Notes: a model not told the origin generated them from the letters alone. Shown: positions 41,601 to 61,488, counted from the stretch's first letter. The stretch: DNA of 64,000 nt from Zonotrichia leucophrys gambelii (GCF_028769735.1 NC_088194.1:814319-878318), one strand, 5' to 3'. A program made the numbers and translations.

Positions 41601-44471
41601 TATTCTGAAGGCAAATGTGAATGTTACAAATATCTGCTCTATTCAAGTATCTGCCCAAGGTGATCGGTGTGGACAAATGGATCCCAGCAAGAAAAGAGGC
41701 AGATTATTCACTTTTCATGACTTGCTGCCAGTTATCCCCCCAATTCTAACACTTGTTGTGGGTTTCTCACCATTTGGCCACTCTGAATACACTGCATAAA
41801 AAGCCAAGAGGATTCTGAAGAGAAATGTTGAAAATATCTGCCCAATTCCCAAATTAATGCCTCTTTCACCAAGACTTAAATAGGTGAAAGTGCCCAAAAG
41901 GAAGGACTTGAAAACCCACAGGATTTCAGGAATATCCCTAAAGCCATGAGATGATCAGAGTGGATGATTTGCACAAGTAGTCAAACACTTTTTCCCATGA
42001 CAATTGTTTAACCAAGTGCCCTTGTTACTTACCTGAAGAGTATTTTTTTTCTTTGCTGGTTCATCTTCCTCTGAATCTGACTGAGAGAGAAAAACCAGAG
42101 CTCAGCACAACTTGAGACAGCAAACTGAAAAAGTCATGCTAATAAATCCCAGCAAAATAAACCCAAAGGGAGGGAAGAACTGCAGGTGCACAGCTACAGG
42201 TCAGGGACAAACAACAACAGAGTTACTGGAGGGGAAGCACAAACCACACAAAGGATGCAAAGTTCCCTGCAGGGATACAAAGAATTGTTCCCAAAAACGC
42301 TGAAATTGCTAAATATCTGGTTAAAACTTATGTGGAAAGCCTGGCTGGCAGCAGAAAAGGTATCTTTATCATTTCATGGCTCCTCAGAGAAGTTGGAAGA
42401 GGCAGCAGGGATTGAGGGCTTGTGCCAGTTTGCCTCCAAATCATAAACCATAAATCATAAACAGGGAAAGACAAGGAATTTGCATAAATACAGAGAGTTG
42501 GGAGACACTGCAGGTGCCCTGGAGCATCTCCAGGGGGTGAACCACAGCCATGGGAGGGGTTTTAAGGAGAAACAGGGAACTGAGGATGTCAGCCACAGGC
42601 CAAGGGACCCCCAGGAACCCCAAGTGGGAACTGCTCACACCAGCTCCAGTTTAAGGGACATTTTGTCCCTTCCAAATTCATCTGCTCAACACTGAGAAGC
42701 TGCAGATTGTGTGGTCACAGCAGAGCACAGAGAGGGGTGAGGCAGGAACAGATCCCTGCTCATTCCAGCTGTCTGGAATCCCACCACACTGCTGCAAGGA
42801 GGGACTGGGATATCCCTCATCCCTCTGTCCCAAAGCTGAACCTCCAGAGCTCTGAGATCTGCCACCCTGGGATGGTTATTGGAAGCAGGAAGGGATGGAG
42901 AATCTGAGTCCTCTCCTCCTTTTTCTGTGACCCCTCCAAACACAGCACTGCCTTCATCTGGGCTCCCCCAAATGCTGCCAGGCCACTTTTCATGGACAAT
43001 GTTTATAATTCCACCTGTCCCCACGGAAATGACCCCAGTTCAGCTCTTCCCACTGCCACAGGCATTCCTGTCACACCAAAACCAGTGACACAACCATCAC
43101 CTCCACGTGGCAACAGGCTGGGCTATGAAAGCTGTCCCTGCCTGTGGGCACTGCGAACAGGATGAGTTTTAAGGGTCTCTTCCAACCCAAATCACTCCAG
43201 GACTCCAGATGCTGGTTTAGATAAAATATTAGGGAAAAATTTATTCTGTGAGGGTGGTGAGGGCCTGGCACAGAGTGCACAGAGAAGCTGTGGATGCCTC
43301 TGGATCCCTGGAAGTGTCCAAGGCCAGGTTGGACAGGGCTTGGAGCAACCTGGGATAGTGGAAGGTGCTCTGACCATGGCAAGGGAGTGGAACAAGATGG
43401 GCATCAAGGCCCCTTCCAAGCCAAACCATTCCATGATTCTGTGACAGTGCTGTCCCAGAGGAAATTCATCCTCTGTCCTCAGCAGTGGGGAGAGGATGAA
43501 ACCTCATCAGCAGGGATCCCGACTTAAAAACCAGATGGAAATAGACCTGCCTTCCCCTGCTCTCACTGTCTGGGTTCACAAGCCTGCAAGGCACAGTAAT
43601 TACAAAAAAAACCCACACAAAATGAGAGCGAAATGGTCACCAAAAAGTTTAGAAGACGCCTGAAGCCTTTAGACAAATAAGCAATAAACTGGCTGAAAAA
43701 TCCATCACCTGCACAGGAAACAAAAGATGGTTTTGGGCTACAACGCCCTTGCAGCTCCACATTATCAAGTCGTTAACTCCAGGAATAAGAAGGGTGCAGA
43801 TAATCTGGGTTTGGCTGCATTCTGATTATAAATAAGGTTTCTATATCAGTTTAATTCTGCAAAGCGCTTTAGCATTAGGGCAGGCAGCCAGGACAAATCT
43901 CCCCGAGGATGACACAACAATAGATCCCGGTACATCTCGGTGTGACAGAGAGATGGAAGAGCCCCGCTGAGGGGGAAGTTTCACCCCCGAAGGGAAGGGC
44001 TCGGGTTTGATCCATACTCACATCCCCCTTGTGCAGCTCGGGCGCCGCGATCCGCACCGGCTCCGTCCTCTTCTTTGGCTTGGGGAGGCCCAAACCCGCC
44101 CCGGGGGAGGCAGCGGGGGGCGGGCTGAGGGGGGAGGCGGCGGTGCCCGCGTTCCTGGGGGGCGGCAGGAGGAGCCCCCTGGCCCGGGGGGGCTCCGTGG
44201 CCCCGTCCCCGCTGGCAGCCGGTTCTGGGGGGCTCTCGGTGCCGGCCTGGCCCGGCGGGGCGCTGCCGAAGCCGCTCAGGGTGGGCGGGGGGCCCATGAG
44301 GAAGGCCGGGGGTACCGCGGGGGCTCTGGGCGGGGGCAGCGCGGCGAAAAGCCCTCGGGATGAAGGCTGCTCGGCTGTGGATGGGGGAGAGTCGGCGGCT
44401 TCCTCCTCCTCGCCCGCAGGCTCCTCGGCATCGCTGTCCTCCTCGCTGCTGGCGTAGGCCACGAGGGACAT
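35646..44471 (-). CDS. PRCC: Proline-rich protein PRCC (papillary renal cell carcinoma translocation-associated)
   Basis: Nuclear protein; in human it binds MAD2B, associates with spliceosomes, and is fused to TFE3 in renal carcinoma. Seven coding exons: 44022-44471, 42033-42080, 40117-40686, 37967-38062, 36983-37126, 36661-36726, 35646-35732. They give 1461 nt, 486 residues; human is 491. The N-terminus MSLVAYASSEEDSD and the acidic then proline-rich exon 1 are typical. Exon 2 gives SDSEEDEPAKKK, exon 3 ITQEEEDSDEE, and exon 5 GREEINFVDIKGDDQLSG, the most conserved block. The C-terminus is SRRQTQAKYGF. The exon 4 donor is GTTGGC, weaker than the others, but it is fixed by the frame on both sides. 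It converges on SH2D2A and diverges from HDGF, as expected from the human order. Confidence 0.96.
35851..36020. repeat. ~87-bp direct duplication in PRCC intron 6
   Basis: Two adjacent copies containing GCCTGGATTAATTGGGATGC and GCTGAAAAGCAGCTTCTC. Confidence 0.85.
36090..36560. repeat. 29-bp minisatellite in PRCC intron 6
   Basis: About a dozen CTCAGGACTGGGAGCCCCTC units arranged as larger blocks separated by a repeated GGCAGAATCCAGGACAGGAT segment, so it is a higher-order repeat. Confidence 0.9.
37345..37755 (+). mobile_element. CR1 LINE 3' fragment in PRCC intron 4
   Basis: Contains GGAGCTGGAGCATGTCCAGA, GGCCTCAAGTTGTGCCAGG, GATGTGGCACTTGGGGACA and the terminal TTTTCCAACCTCAACAATTG. Antisense to PRCC. 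Confidence 0.88.
38215..38455 (+). mobile_element. CR1 LINE 3' fragment in PRCC intron 3
   Basis: Contains GGATATTGGGAAGGAATTCT-like sequence, AAGCTGCCCAGAGAAGCTGT and the tail TCCTTTCCAACCCAAACCAG. Antisense to PRCC; 5'-truncated. Confidence 0.85.
38645..40035. repeat. ~31-41-bp minisatellite in PRCC intron 3
   Basis: About 40 units of CACACAGGCTGCATTCCCTG with variable linkers (CCCAGGTAC, CCCTGTGCCCCAAGCAC, CCCAGGTAGCTCCCAAGG). It makes up most of the intron and creates long artefactual frames. Confidence 0.94.
40690..41995. repeat. ~200-320-bp tandem repeat in PRCC intron 2
   Basis: About five diverged copies, each with GTGGACAAATGGATCCCAGA, GATTATTCACTTTTC and GGTTTCTCACTGCTTGGCC. The first copy begins at the exon 3 splice acceptor (40687), so the unit includes acceptor-flanking intron sequence. 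Confidence 0.88.
42081..43150 (-). other. PRCC intron 1, right of exon 2, no recognised feature
   Basis: Ordinary unique intron sequence; nothing supported. Confidence 0.5.
43150..43448 (+). mobile_element. CR1 LINE 3' fragments in PRCC intron 1
   Basis: A short CR1 tail (TCTCTTCCAACCCAAATCAC, to about 43200) is followed by a longer fragment ending CCATTCCATGATTCTGTGAC at 43445. Both read on +, antisense to PRCC. Confidence 0.82.
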
Positions 44472-44880
44472 GGCCCCGGGGAGGGCGGCCCTTGGCGGGC
44501 AGCAGCCGCTACGCGAGGCCGGGGATCCACCCTCCGCGCTAGGCCGCGCCGCCGCCGCGCCTTCAGCGCCCGCAGCGGGGAAGAAGGGGCGGGCGGGGGC
44601 GAGGCTACGCCGCCATGGCGGCCCCTCCCCGTGCGGCAGCGGGGCCGCGGAGCGAGGCAAGGCGACGGCGGCGGCTCCGCGCTCCCGGTAATGGCTGCCG
44701 GCAGCGCCCCGCTGCCCGCGCTGCAGCCGCGCAGGACTACAACTCCCGGCGTGCACCGCAAGCAGCGATGTGCCCGCCTCCCTGTGTGCCCCGCCGCGAG
44801 GCCTCACGGGAAATGTAGTCTGTGGCGCCACGCGGCGGGACCGGGACAAGGCCGCGTTGCCATCCTCCGCTCCTGGCACG
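44472..44880 (-). promoter_or_regulatory. PRCC CpG-rich promoter with two ZNF143/THAP11-type motifs
   Basis: CpG-dense DNA directly upstream of the PRCC ATG. ACTACAACTCCCGGCGTGC lies at 44736-44754 on +, and ACTACATTTCCCGTGAGGC at 44801-44819 on -. Both match the long ACTACAAnTCCCrrnrTGC element known to bind ZNF143/THAP11 at housekeeping promoters. Confidence 0.75.
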
Positions 44881-45319
44881 GTTTGGGCACGATCAGTGCT
44901 GCCAGCCCCAGCAAAAGCCTGGCCAGGAGCTGGGTTATCCCCCTGGCACTTTGCTGATTTTTGGTTTGATGCTTTTGGCCTCCTTCTGGCTCGTTCTGGC
45001 CTTAATAAAGCAATAAACCGGGCTGGAATTTGCGTCCCCAACACGCAGCAGAGCTGCTGTGAAGTAGCAGCACCAAATAATTGTTATAGGTAATAAATGA
45101 AAAAGCTGAATTAATACTAATAATAATTAAAGCAAAATGGAGATAAATGAAGAGCATAGCCTGAACCTTGCGTGATTTGGAGCACTGTGAAATCCAGCCC
45201 CGTCCCACCCCTCCTGGCCTGAGGAGTGTTAAAAATACAGAATTAAAAATAGGCATGGAGGCCTTGGGGAGCATGGGAGGATTCCAGGAGCTGGGACGCA
45301 CGAGTTCCGTTTTCCTCCA

Positions 45320-45922
45320 TGACAAAAATGTGTATTTTGATTGGATTTTCGCAAATATTATAATGAATATTGTATGTGTCATGTTAGAAAGTTATGCTGT
45401 ATTAATTTCCTTAAGTAGTGTGTTAAATATAGCTTTAGGTTATAACATAATGTTAAAATAGAAACTATGCTATATAAGATACTTTTTGAAAGAGAAAAAT
45501 AAAGTACACCAAAATAACAGCCACAAAACACCTAAATCTTTAAATAAAAATATTTATTGCTCCATTATTAGAAAAAACTAACTTCTTCCTACCTCGCTCA
45601 GCCCTAAAGATGCTGTCAAGATTAAGAAGTTGACACTGACCAAAAAAAACCTTTGTTTAAATAGAATTTTTACATCATGTATGAAATGTATAAAATGCAA
45701 CAAACTATTACTTTTAAAAGTTGATCCTCTGTTAACATGTGTCCTTTTTCAGGCTTATTTTACCCAAAAAAAGGTACCAGAACTGTCCATAACTCTTTAT
45801 TTTTATTGTCTCATCATAACCCTAACTGTCCAAACTTTTATTACTCTAATTTTATTACTATTTATATAACCATTTTATTAAACTTTTCATATTTTAAAAA
45901 CAAGTGACTGGTGTTTTTCACA
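45320..45922. mobile_element. Solo LTR, ~615 bp family, copy 2
   Basis: Diverged copy of the element at 23282, from TGACAAAAATGTG to TTTTTCACA, sharing TTTTCGCAAATATT and the AT-rich interior. Flanking duplication is not recognisable. Confidence 0.8.
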
Positions 45923-46194
45923 AATCCTCATTTCCCTGGGCCTTTGTCCATTTTTCCATAGCAGGTGGAGATTCCTGGGTTCTGTTCTCACCCCCAGAAC
46001 AGGATCCTGCTGTCAGCCCTGACCCTGTGGATTATTTATTTGTGTTATTTGCAGCTCGTTAGGAGAAATTAAGCCAAGGAAAGCACAAGGGGATGGAAAG
46101 AAAAGGAGCCCAGCCCAGGAACCCCGACTGCCAGGGCAGGGTGGAGGTTCTGGTTTTAGAAAATTTAATCTGAGTTTAATCTCAGGTTTGGTTG

Positions 46195-46885
46195 GGACAG
46201 CAGCACCCAGGTTTGGTCTGAAACGGGGACTAAAATGACAATTTAATCCCAAATTATTGAGACTAAAGTGACAATTTAATCCCAATTTATTGGGACTAAA
46301 GTCACAATTTATTTAATCCAAATTTATTGAGATTAAGGTGAAAATTTATTTAATCCCAATTTTTTGGGACTGAAGGTGACAATTTATTTAATCCAAATGT
46401 ACTGGAACTAAGGTGACAATTTATTTAATCCCAATTGATTGGGACTCAGGTGACAATTTATTTATTCCAAATTGATTGGGACTGAAGGTGACAATTCATT
46501 TAATCCCAATTTATTGAGATTAAGGTGACAATTTATTTAATCCCAATTGATTGGGACTAAGGTGACAATTTATTTAATCCCAATTGATTGGGATTAAGGT
46601 GACAATTTATTTATTTATTCACAATTTATTGGGACTAAGGTTACAATTTATTTAATCCCAATTATTGGGACTAAGGTGACAATTTATTTAATCCCAATTT
46701 ATTGAGACTGAGATGACAATTTATTTAATCCCAAATTATTGAGACTAAAGTGACAATTTAATCCCAATTTATTGGCACTAAAGTGACAATTTATTTAATC
46801 CCATTTATTGAGATTAAAGTGAAAATTTATTTAATCCACATTTATTGGGACTGAAGGTGACAATTTATTTACTCCAAATTTTAGG
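46195..46885. repeat. ~37-bp AT-rich minisatellite upstream of HDGF
   Basis: About 18 units of GACAATTTATTTAATCCCAA followed by TTTATTGGGACTAAGGT, with varied length. Confidence 0.93.
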
Positions 46886-46889
46886 GATG

Positions 46890-48300
46890 CTGCTACACCA
46901 GGTTTACATCATTTTATGCTGGGTTTACACTGGTTTTGCACATTTTACACTGTTTTTTTACACAGTTTCACCATGTATGTTGTTTTTTTACAGCAAATTT
47001 GACAACTTTACACTGGTTTTTTACTGTCTCACATAGGTTTTGCACTGTTTTATATTGGTTTAAAACCAGTTTTGCACTGTTTTATATATCTTTATGCCAA
47101 TTTTACACTGGTTTACACCATTTTATGCCACTTTTACACTGTTTTACATGGTTTTTACACCATTTTGGTGCTGTTTTATACTGGTTATGCACTGTTTTAC
47201 ACCTATTTTTCATGGCTTCACATTATAGTTTTGCACTGTTTTACATTTTTATATATCTTTATGCCAAGTTTGCACTGTTTTACACGATTTTACACCAGTT
47301 TTGCACTGCTTTAATGTTTTTTACACCATTTTTTGTGCTGTTTTACACTGGTTATTTACAGTGTTTTACATTCTTTTACACCTGTTTTTCACATTATAGT
47401 TTTGCACTGTTTTACATGGTTTTTACGCCATTTTTAGTGCTGTTTTACAATGGTTATTTACACTGGTTATTTACAGTGTTTGACACTGTTTTACACCTGT
47501 TTTTCACATTCTAGTTTTTCACTGCTTTGCACATTTTTACACCATTTTTGTGCTGTTTTACACTGGTCATTTACAATGTTTTACACTGTTTGACACCTGC
47601 CTTTCACATTCCAGTTTTGCACTGTTTTACATTCTTTTTGAACTGTTTTACACCTGTTTTTCCCATTACCATTTTACACTGTTTTACATGTTTTTAACAC
47701 CATTTTTGTGCTGTTTTACACTGGTTATTTACAGTGTTTTACACTGATTTACACCTGTTTTTTACCTTATAGTTTTGCACTGTTTTACATGTTTCTTACA
47801 CCATTTTGGTGCTGTTTTGCACTGTTTTTGCATTCTTACACTGGTTTTGCATGAGTTTAAAACCACTTTTGCACTGTTTTACACAATTATATGCCAGTTT
47901 TGCACTCTTTTGCATGTTTTTTACACCATTTTGCTGTTTTACACTGGTTATTTACAGTGTTTTGCACCTGTTTTTCCCATTATAGTTTTGCACTGCTTTA
48001 GGTATTTTTACACCATTTTTGTGCTGTTTTACAATGGTTATTTACAGTGTTTTACACTGTTTTACACCTGTTTTTCACCTTATAGTTTTGCACTGTTTTA
48101 CATGTTTCTTACACCATTTTGGTGCTGTTTTACACTGGTTATGCACTGTTCTACACCTGCTTTTCACCTTATAGTTTTACACTGTTTTACATGTTTCTTA
48201 CACCATTTTGGTGCTGTTTTACACTAGTTATTAACAGTGTTTTACACCTATTTTTCCCATGACAGGTTTGCACTGCTTTACACATTATTTACACCATTTT
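46890..48300. repeat. TTTTACACTG minisatellite upstream of HDGF
   Basis: About 1.4 kb of 10-11-bp units (TTTTACACTG, TTTTGCACTG, GGTTATTTACAG) organised in longer blocks. It ends within 400 bp of the HDGF CpG-rich promoter. Confidence 0.93.
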
Positions 48301-48329
48301 TGTGCTGTTTCACCCTCTTTTTGCGTGTC

Positions 48330-48999
48330 TTTACCCCCTTTCCCTCTGTTTTCCATCCATTCTGCCCGCTCCAACACCCAACTCCCCCCTGTTCCACACC
48401 GAGCTGTCCCTCCCCGTCCCCTGGTGACACACCGCGGTTGGTGCCACCCGCACGGGGCACATTTTGGGTATTTTTGGGGCATTTTGAGGTATTTTTGGGG
48501 TGCTTTGAGGTATTTTTGGGGTGCCGGGAGCGCGCACGGCGCTGTGGGCGGGCGGTGCGTGAGCGCGCCCAGGCAGCGCTGCGAGCTCCGAGCGCATCCA
48601 CCGGCAGCGGGAGGAGGAGGAGGAGAAGGAGGAGGAGGAGGAGGAGGAAGGGGAAGGGTGGCCGGGGGGGTGGGGGGGGTGGCCGAGGGAGGGAGCAATT
48701 GAATTTCAAACACAAACAACCGCATGGGGCTCGGGCCCTCCGCCGCTGCGCCGCGCCGCCGCTGACCCCGGCCCGGGGGGGCAGAGCAGCCGCTGCCTCT
48801 CCCCCTTCGCATTTGGGAGGGTTTTTTTGCTGTTGTTGATTTTTTTTTTTAGATTTTTTTTATATTTATTTGGCTAATCCCCTGCCTGGCCGGGTTTTGC
48901 CTCCCAAAGTTCATCCGTAACCCCCCCTCCTCCCCTCCCCCATCCCCCCTCCCCCCGCCCGCTCCCCCGGTCCCGGGAGGAGCCGCCAGCCCAGCCAAG
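48330..48999 (+). promoter_or_regulatory. HDGF CpG-rich promoter and 5' leader
   Basis: Composition switches to CpG-rich around 48400-48560. A (GGA)n tract lies at 48610-48650, and long T runs (48820-48870) lie just before the ATG. The TSS is not placed; the leader probably begins at 48.5-48.6 kb. Confidence 0.6.
48724..48765 (+). promoter_or_regulatory. Upstream ORF in the HDGF leader
   Basis: A 13-codon open frame, ATG at 48724 and TGA at 48763-48765, ends 234 nt before the HDGF start. Whether it is transcribed depends on the unplaced TSS. Confidence 0.4.
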
Positions 49000-57456
<8,457 letters not shown>

Positions 57457-57698
57457 TGGCTTCCCTGGCGAGCTGATCCTTCCCCCTGGCTCCTGGTGCT
57501 GCCCCACGCCGGCTCGTCGTGTCCGGAGCTCCAGACAAGGAAATTTCCAAAAGAAAACAAAAAAAACTACAAAAAAAAAAAAAAAAGAAAAGAGAGGAAT
57601 GCAGAGCAGCTGGGTCCTGCCCCCGAGCGCTCTGTGCCTGCCCTGCTGTGGGCACACGCTTTGTGTTGGCGATTCCTCGGGGCTGAGCTGTTGATTTG

Positions 57699-57704
57699 AA
57701 ATAA
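57699..57704 (+). terminator. HDGF poly(A) signal
   Basis: AATAAA 243 nt after the stop, following an A-rich stretch at 57545-57592. Confidence 0.8.
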
Positions 57705-57884
57705 AAGCGAATCTTGCCTTTTTAAAAGTGCTTGTGGGACCTGGGTGAGCCCCTGGACCCCCTGAATGAGGGGGTTTGGTACCCTTTGGGGCTGCCAGAG
57801 CCTCTCTGGCAACACATGGACCATGGGGAGAGATGGGACTGGGGCAGGGGAAGGATTTGGAGAGGAGTTAAAATAGGAACTGCA

Positions 57885-58715
57885 GGATCACAGAATGACC
57901 TGAGCTGGATGGGACACGAAAGGATCCACTCTCACTGCTGGCCTCAAAATCCCAGCATTGTCTAAACACTCCTTGACCTCTAGGATCATGAAATTATGGG
58001 GTATCCTGAGCAGGGAGGGACCCACAGGGCTTAGTGAGCTCTGGCCTTGCACAGGACATGTTCCCAATGCCAACCTCTTAGAATGTTGTCCAAGCACTCA
58101 TATTTTATGCTGGAATAGTGGAATATCCTGAGCTGGGAGAGACCTGTCAGGATAATTGAGTCCAGCTCTGGCCCTGCACAGGACACCCCAAAATGCTCCC
58201 TGTCTGAGTGTCCTAGAGCCTTGTCCAAGCACTCAAATTTTATGCTGGGATAGTGGAATAGACACTGAGCAGGAAGGGACTCATCAGGATAATCAAGTCC
58301 TGCTCTGGCCCTGCACAGGACACCCCAAAATTCTCCCAATCCCAGTGTCTTAGAGCATTGTCCAAGCACTCAGCTTTTATGCTGGAATAGTGGAATATCC
58401 TGAGCAGGAATAATCAGGATAATCGAGTCCTTTGTGCTCTGGGCCTTGCGCAGGACACCCCAAAATGCTCCCAATATGAACCTCCAAGAATGTTGTCCGA
58501 GCACTCGGCTTCTCTGCTGGAATAGTGGAATATCCTGAGCGGGAATGGACCCACAGGGTTCATTGAGCTCTGGCCCTGCTCAGGACACCCCAAAATGCTC
58601 CCAATCCCAATGTCCTAGAGCCTTGTCCAAACACTCATATTTTATGCTGGAATAGTGGAATATCCTGAGCAGGCATAATCAGGATAATCGAGTTTGGCTC
58701 TGGACACCCCAGAAT
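57885..58715. repeat. ~120-150-bp tandem repeat between HDGF and MRPL24
   Basis: About six copies with GGAATAGTGGAATATCCTGAGC, CTCTGGCCCTGCACAGGACA and CCTTGTCCAAGCACTC. The first has GATCACAGAATGACC, like the reverse complement of a CR1 tail, so the unit may descend from a CR1 fragment. Confidence 0.82.
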
Positions 58716-58929
58716 GCCATCCTGTGCCCGAGGGCCATGCCAAACGCTCCGTGAGCTGTGTCAGGCTCAGGGCCGTGACCGTCCTTGGCTGCTCTGTCCC
58801 ACACGCACAGCCCGGCCTGGAGAGGCCGAACTGGGCCAATTAGGCCGTGCCTGGCTCCCTGCACAGAGGACAGCACTGACCGTCCCCTGCACCTGCACCC
58901 GAGGGCAGCGGCAGAAGATGGAGCCGTGG

Positions 58930-59138
58930 CCGGACTACAGCTCCCGGCAGCCGCTCACCGTGGGCCGGGGCTGAGGGCTGGAGGGACGGTGGGACTACAG
59001 CTCCCGGCGTGCCCCGCGCTAGGACCACAACTCCCGGCGTGCCCCGCGCTAGGACTACAACTCCCGGCGTGCCTCGCGCCTCCGCAGCGCCGTGTCTTGG
59101 CCACGCCCCCGGAGCGCGGGAGCGGCGCGGCCCCTCAG
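58930..59138 (+). promoter_or_regulatory. MRPL24 promoter with four ZNF143/THAP11-type motifs, and 5' UTR exon
   Basis: ACTAC(A/G)(A/G)CTCCCGGC-type elements occur at 58934-58952, 58994-59012, 59024-59042 and 59054-59072. The last three are tandem at about 30-bp spacing. A non-coding first exon probably ends at 59138, before donor GTGAGG. Confidence 0.75.
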
Positions 59139-59923
59139 GTGAGGGGGGTCGGGACCGGGACCCCCGAGGGGGCTCTGCGGGGCTGTGCTGGGGGGCTTTG
59201 ATGGGGTTCGGGGCCCTTTGGGGGCGGCCGGGGCTCTGCGGGTGTCGTTCCCGTTGGTGGGGAGGGGGTGTGTGCTCTGCAGGTCCCCTTTGGGTGGTGG
59301 GGGGGCTTTGGGAACCAGAGGGGTCATTGGGAGTCAGGGGGGGCTCTGGGAGTCAGGGGGGTCTTTGTGGTATCCATGGGGTCCTTCGGGTGTGGGAGAG
59401 ACTCTGCCCGTGTCCCCCTCTGTGGGAATGAGCTCTGTGGGAGCCCTGGGTGCTCCTTGCTGGGGTCTCTGCCCGTGTTCCCCCCTCATCCTCACCAGGG
59501 CCAGGTGTGACCCCTCGGTTCTCCTCGGGGAGTGGGCGGCTCTGCAGGTCCCCTTTGGAAGTAGAGGGTGCTTTGCAGAACACTGGGGTCCCCTTTGGGT
59601 GTGGGGTGCCCTGTGGGATCCCTGGGTCCCTCCATAGTTAAGGGACGGCACTCCAGTACCTGAATCCCCTTTGGGCTGTGGGGAGTGAGAGTCTGTGGGA
59701 TCCATGGGTCCCTCCATAGTTAAGGGATGGCTCTGCAGTACCTGGATCCCCTTTGGGCTGTGGGAATCTGTGGGATCCCATTTGTGGGGGGCTGCTCTGC
59801 CAGACGCTTCCCTCCCTTCAGAGGGGGCTCTGGATGGGTTGGGGTGACTCTGCCAGACCCACACCTGGACACAATGACCCTGGTGAGGATGAGGGGTGTT
59901 CCCAGAGCTCCCTGCCCTCCCAG
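59139..59923 (+). other. MRPL24 intron 1 (5' UTR intron)
   Basis: Contains two copies of a GTCCCTCCATAGTTAAGGGA block and flank (about 59630 and 59709) and GGGGCTTTGGGAGTC-like minor repeats. The acceptor is CAG at 59921-59923 or 59928-59930. Confidence 0.6.
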
Positions 59924-59934
59924 CCCGCAGCACC

Positions 59935-61488
59935 ATGCGTCTGTCGGTCCTGCTGAGCGCGGCACGGCCGCGGCTGCCCCCGGGCTACCGGCACGGCACA
60001 TGGCCGCCCGACTCTACCACAGCCCGGCTCCGCAACCCCCCGGGGCAGCGCCGCCGCAAGGTCTTCGTGGAACCCATCGCCAAGGACGACTGGAAGGTGT
60101 TCAAGGGTGACACGGTGAGGCCCCACCCTGTGAAAAATGCATGTATTTTATGATTGGCTTTTCGCAAATATTCAAATGGATATTAGATGTGTTGTGTTAG
60201 AAAGTAACGCTGTGTTAATTCTCTGAAGTAGTGTGTTAAATAGAGTTTTAGGTTATAAAAAATGTTAAAATAGAAACGATATGTGTAGGATACTTTTTTT
60301 AAAGAAAGGACTTGCAGTGAGATAGCAGCCATAGGACACCTGAATCTTTCAGAGAAAGAGAATTTATTGACCATTATCAGAAGAAATGAACTTCTTCCTG
60401 CCTCAAAGGCGCGGTTAGGATTCAGAGGAAGAAGCTGATGATGACCAGACAGAATCCTGTTTGAATGGAATTTATGCATCATGTATGAAGTGTATGAATG
60501 TGCAACAGGCTGTTGCTTTTAAGGGTTAATCCTTTGTTAACGTGGGTCCTTTTTCAGGCTGGTGCTGCCCAGAAAAAGATACCTGGTCATCCATAACTCT
60601 TTGTATTTATTGTCTCATATTGCCCTAATTCAGTTTGTCCAAATTATTATTACTCTTAATTGCATTACTATTTTTTATAACCATTTTATTACTATTAAAC
60701 TTTTCAAATTTTAAAAACAAGTGATTGGGCGTTTTTCACACACCTGTGCCCCTCTCCCCACCCGCAGGTGCAGGTGCTGGCCGGGAAGGACGCGGGGAAG
60801 CAGGGCTTGGTCAGCCAGGTGGTGCAAGCCCGCAACTGGGTGGTGGTGGAAGGACTGAACACGGTGAGGCCACAGCAGGGAGGGCTGCAGGAAGCGCTGG
60901 GGAGGCTGAGGTGGCCACAGGGCCATCAGTGACCCCATGGTGTCCCCTCACAGCACTATCGCTACGTCAACCGCACCGCCAAATACTCGAGCACCTACAT
61001 CGCCAGCGAGGCACCTCTGCTGCTCAGCCAGATCAGCCTGGTGGACCCTGAGGACCGGTAAAACTGGGTGGGGGGCGCTGAGGGGTCCCCCACTTTGCTC
61101 CTGCCTGTCACCAACGCTGTGTGCCCACGCAGGAAGCCCACGGAGGTGGAGTGGAGGTTCACGGAGGAGGGCGAGCGCGTCCGCGTGTCGCTGCGCAGCG
61201 GCCGCATCCTGCCCGTGCCCCCGCAGCCACGCAAGGATGGCATCGTGCCCGAGCAGTGGATCGGTGAGAGGGGTGCCACAGGGGGCTGGGGGCACGGGGA
61301 AGGGCACACAGAGGGGACAGGGGGGTCAGTGTTGTCCCCATGCCCACACAGATGGCCCCAAGGACACATCACAAGAGGATGCGCTGGCCAAGACGTACCG
61401 GCCGTCGTTGAAGACCTTTGAGGAGGAGATCATGGATGCCATGGGCATTGTGGAGACACGAAGGGCCAAGAAATCCTACTGGTATTAA
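59935..61488 (+). CDS. MRPL24: Mitochondrial large ribosomal subunit protein uL24m
   Basis: Component of the 39S mitochondrial ribosomal subunit. Coding exons: 59935-60114, 60768-60863, 60954-61057, 61133-61263, 61352-61488, totalling 648 nt, 215 residues; human is 216. The ATG at 59935 starts MRLS, as in human. The N-terminal ~50 residues are basic and look like a mitochondrial targeting region. The KOW/L24 core has [16 protein letters not shown] and [15 protein letters not shown]. Later conserved blocks are [35 protein letters not shown] and the end KKSYWY. It converges tail-to-tail on METTL25B. Its second intron is almost entirely a solo LTR. Confidence 0.97.
60129..60740. mobile_element. 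Solo LTR, ~615 bp family, copy 3, inside MRPL24 intron 2
   Basis: TGTGAAAAATGCATG to TTTTTCACA, the closest relative of copy 1. Only 14 bp remain between it and the 5' splice site and 27 bp between it and the 3' splice site. Flanks are ACCC and CACC, so no exact duplication is seen. Confidence 0.85.
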
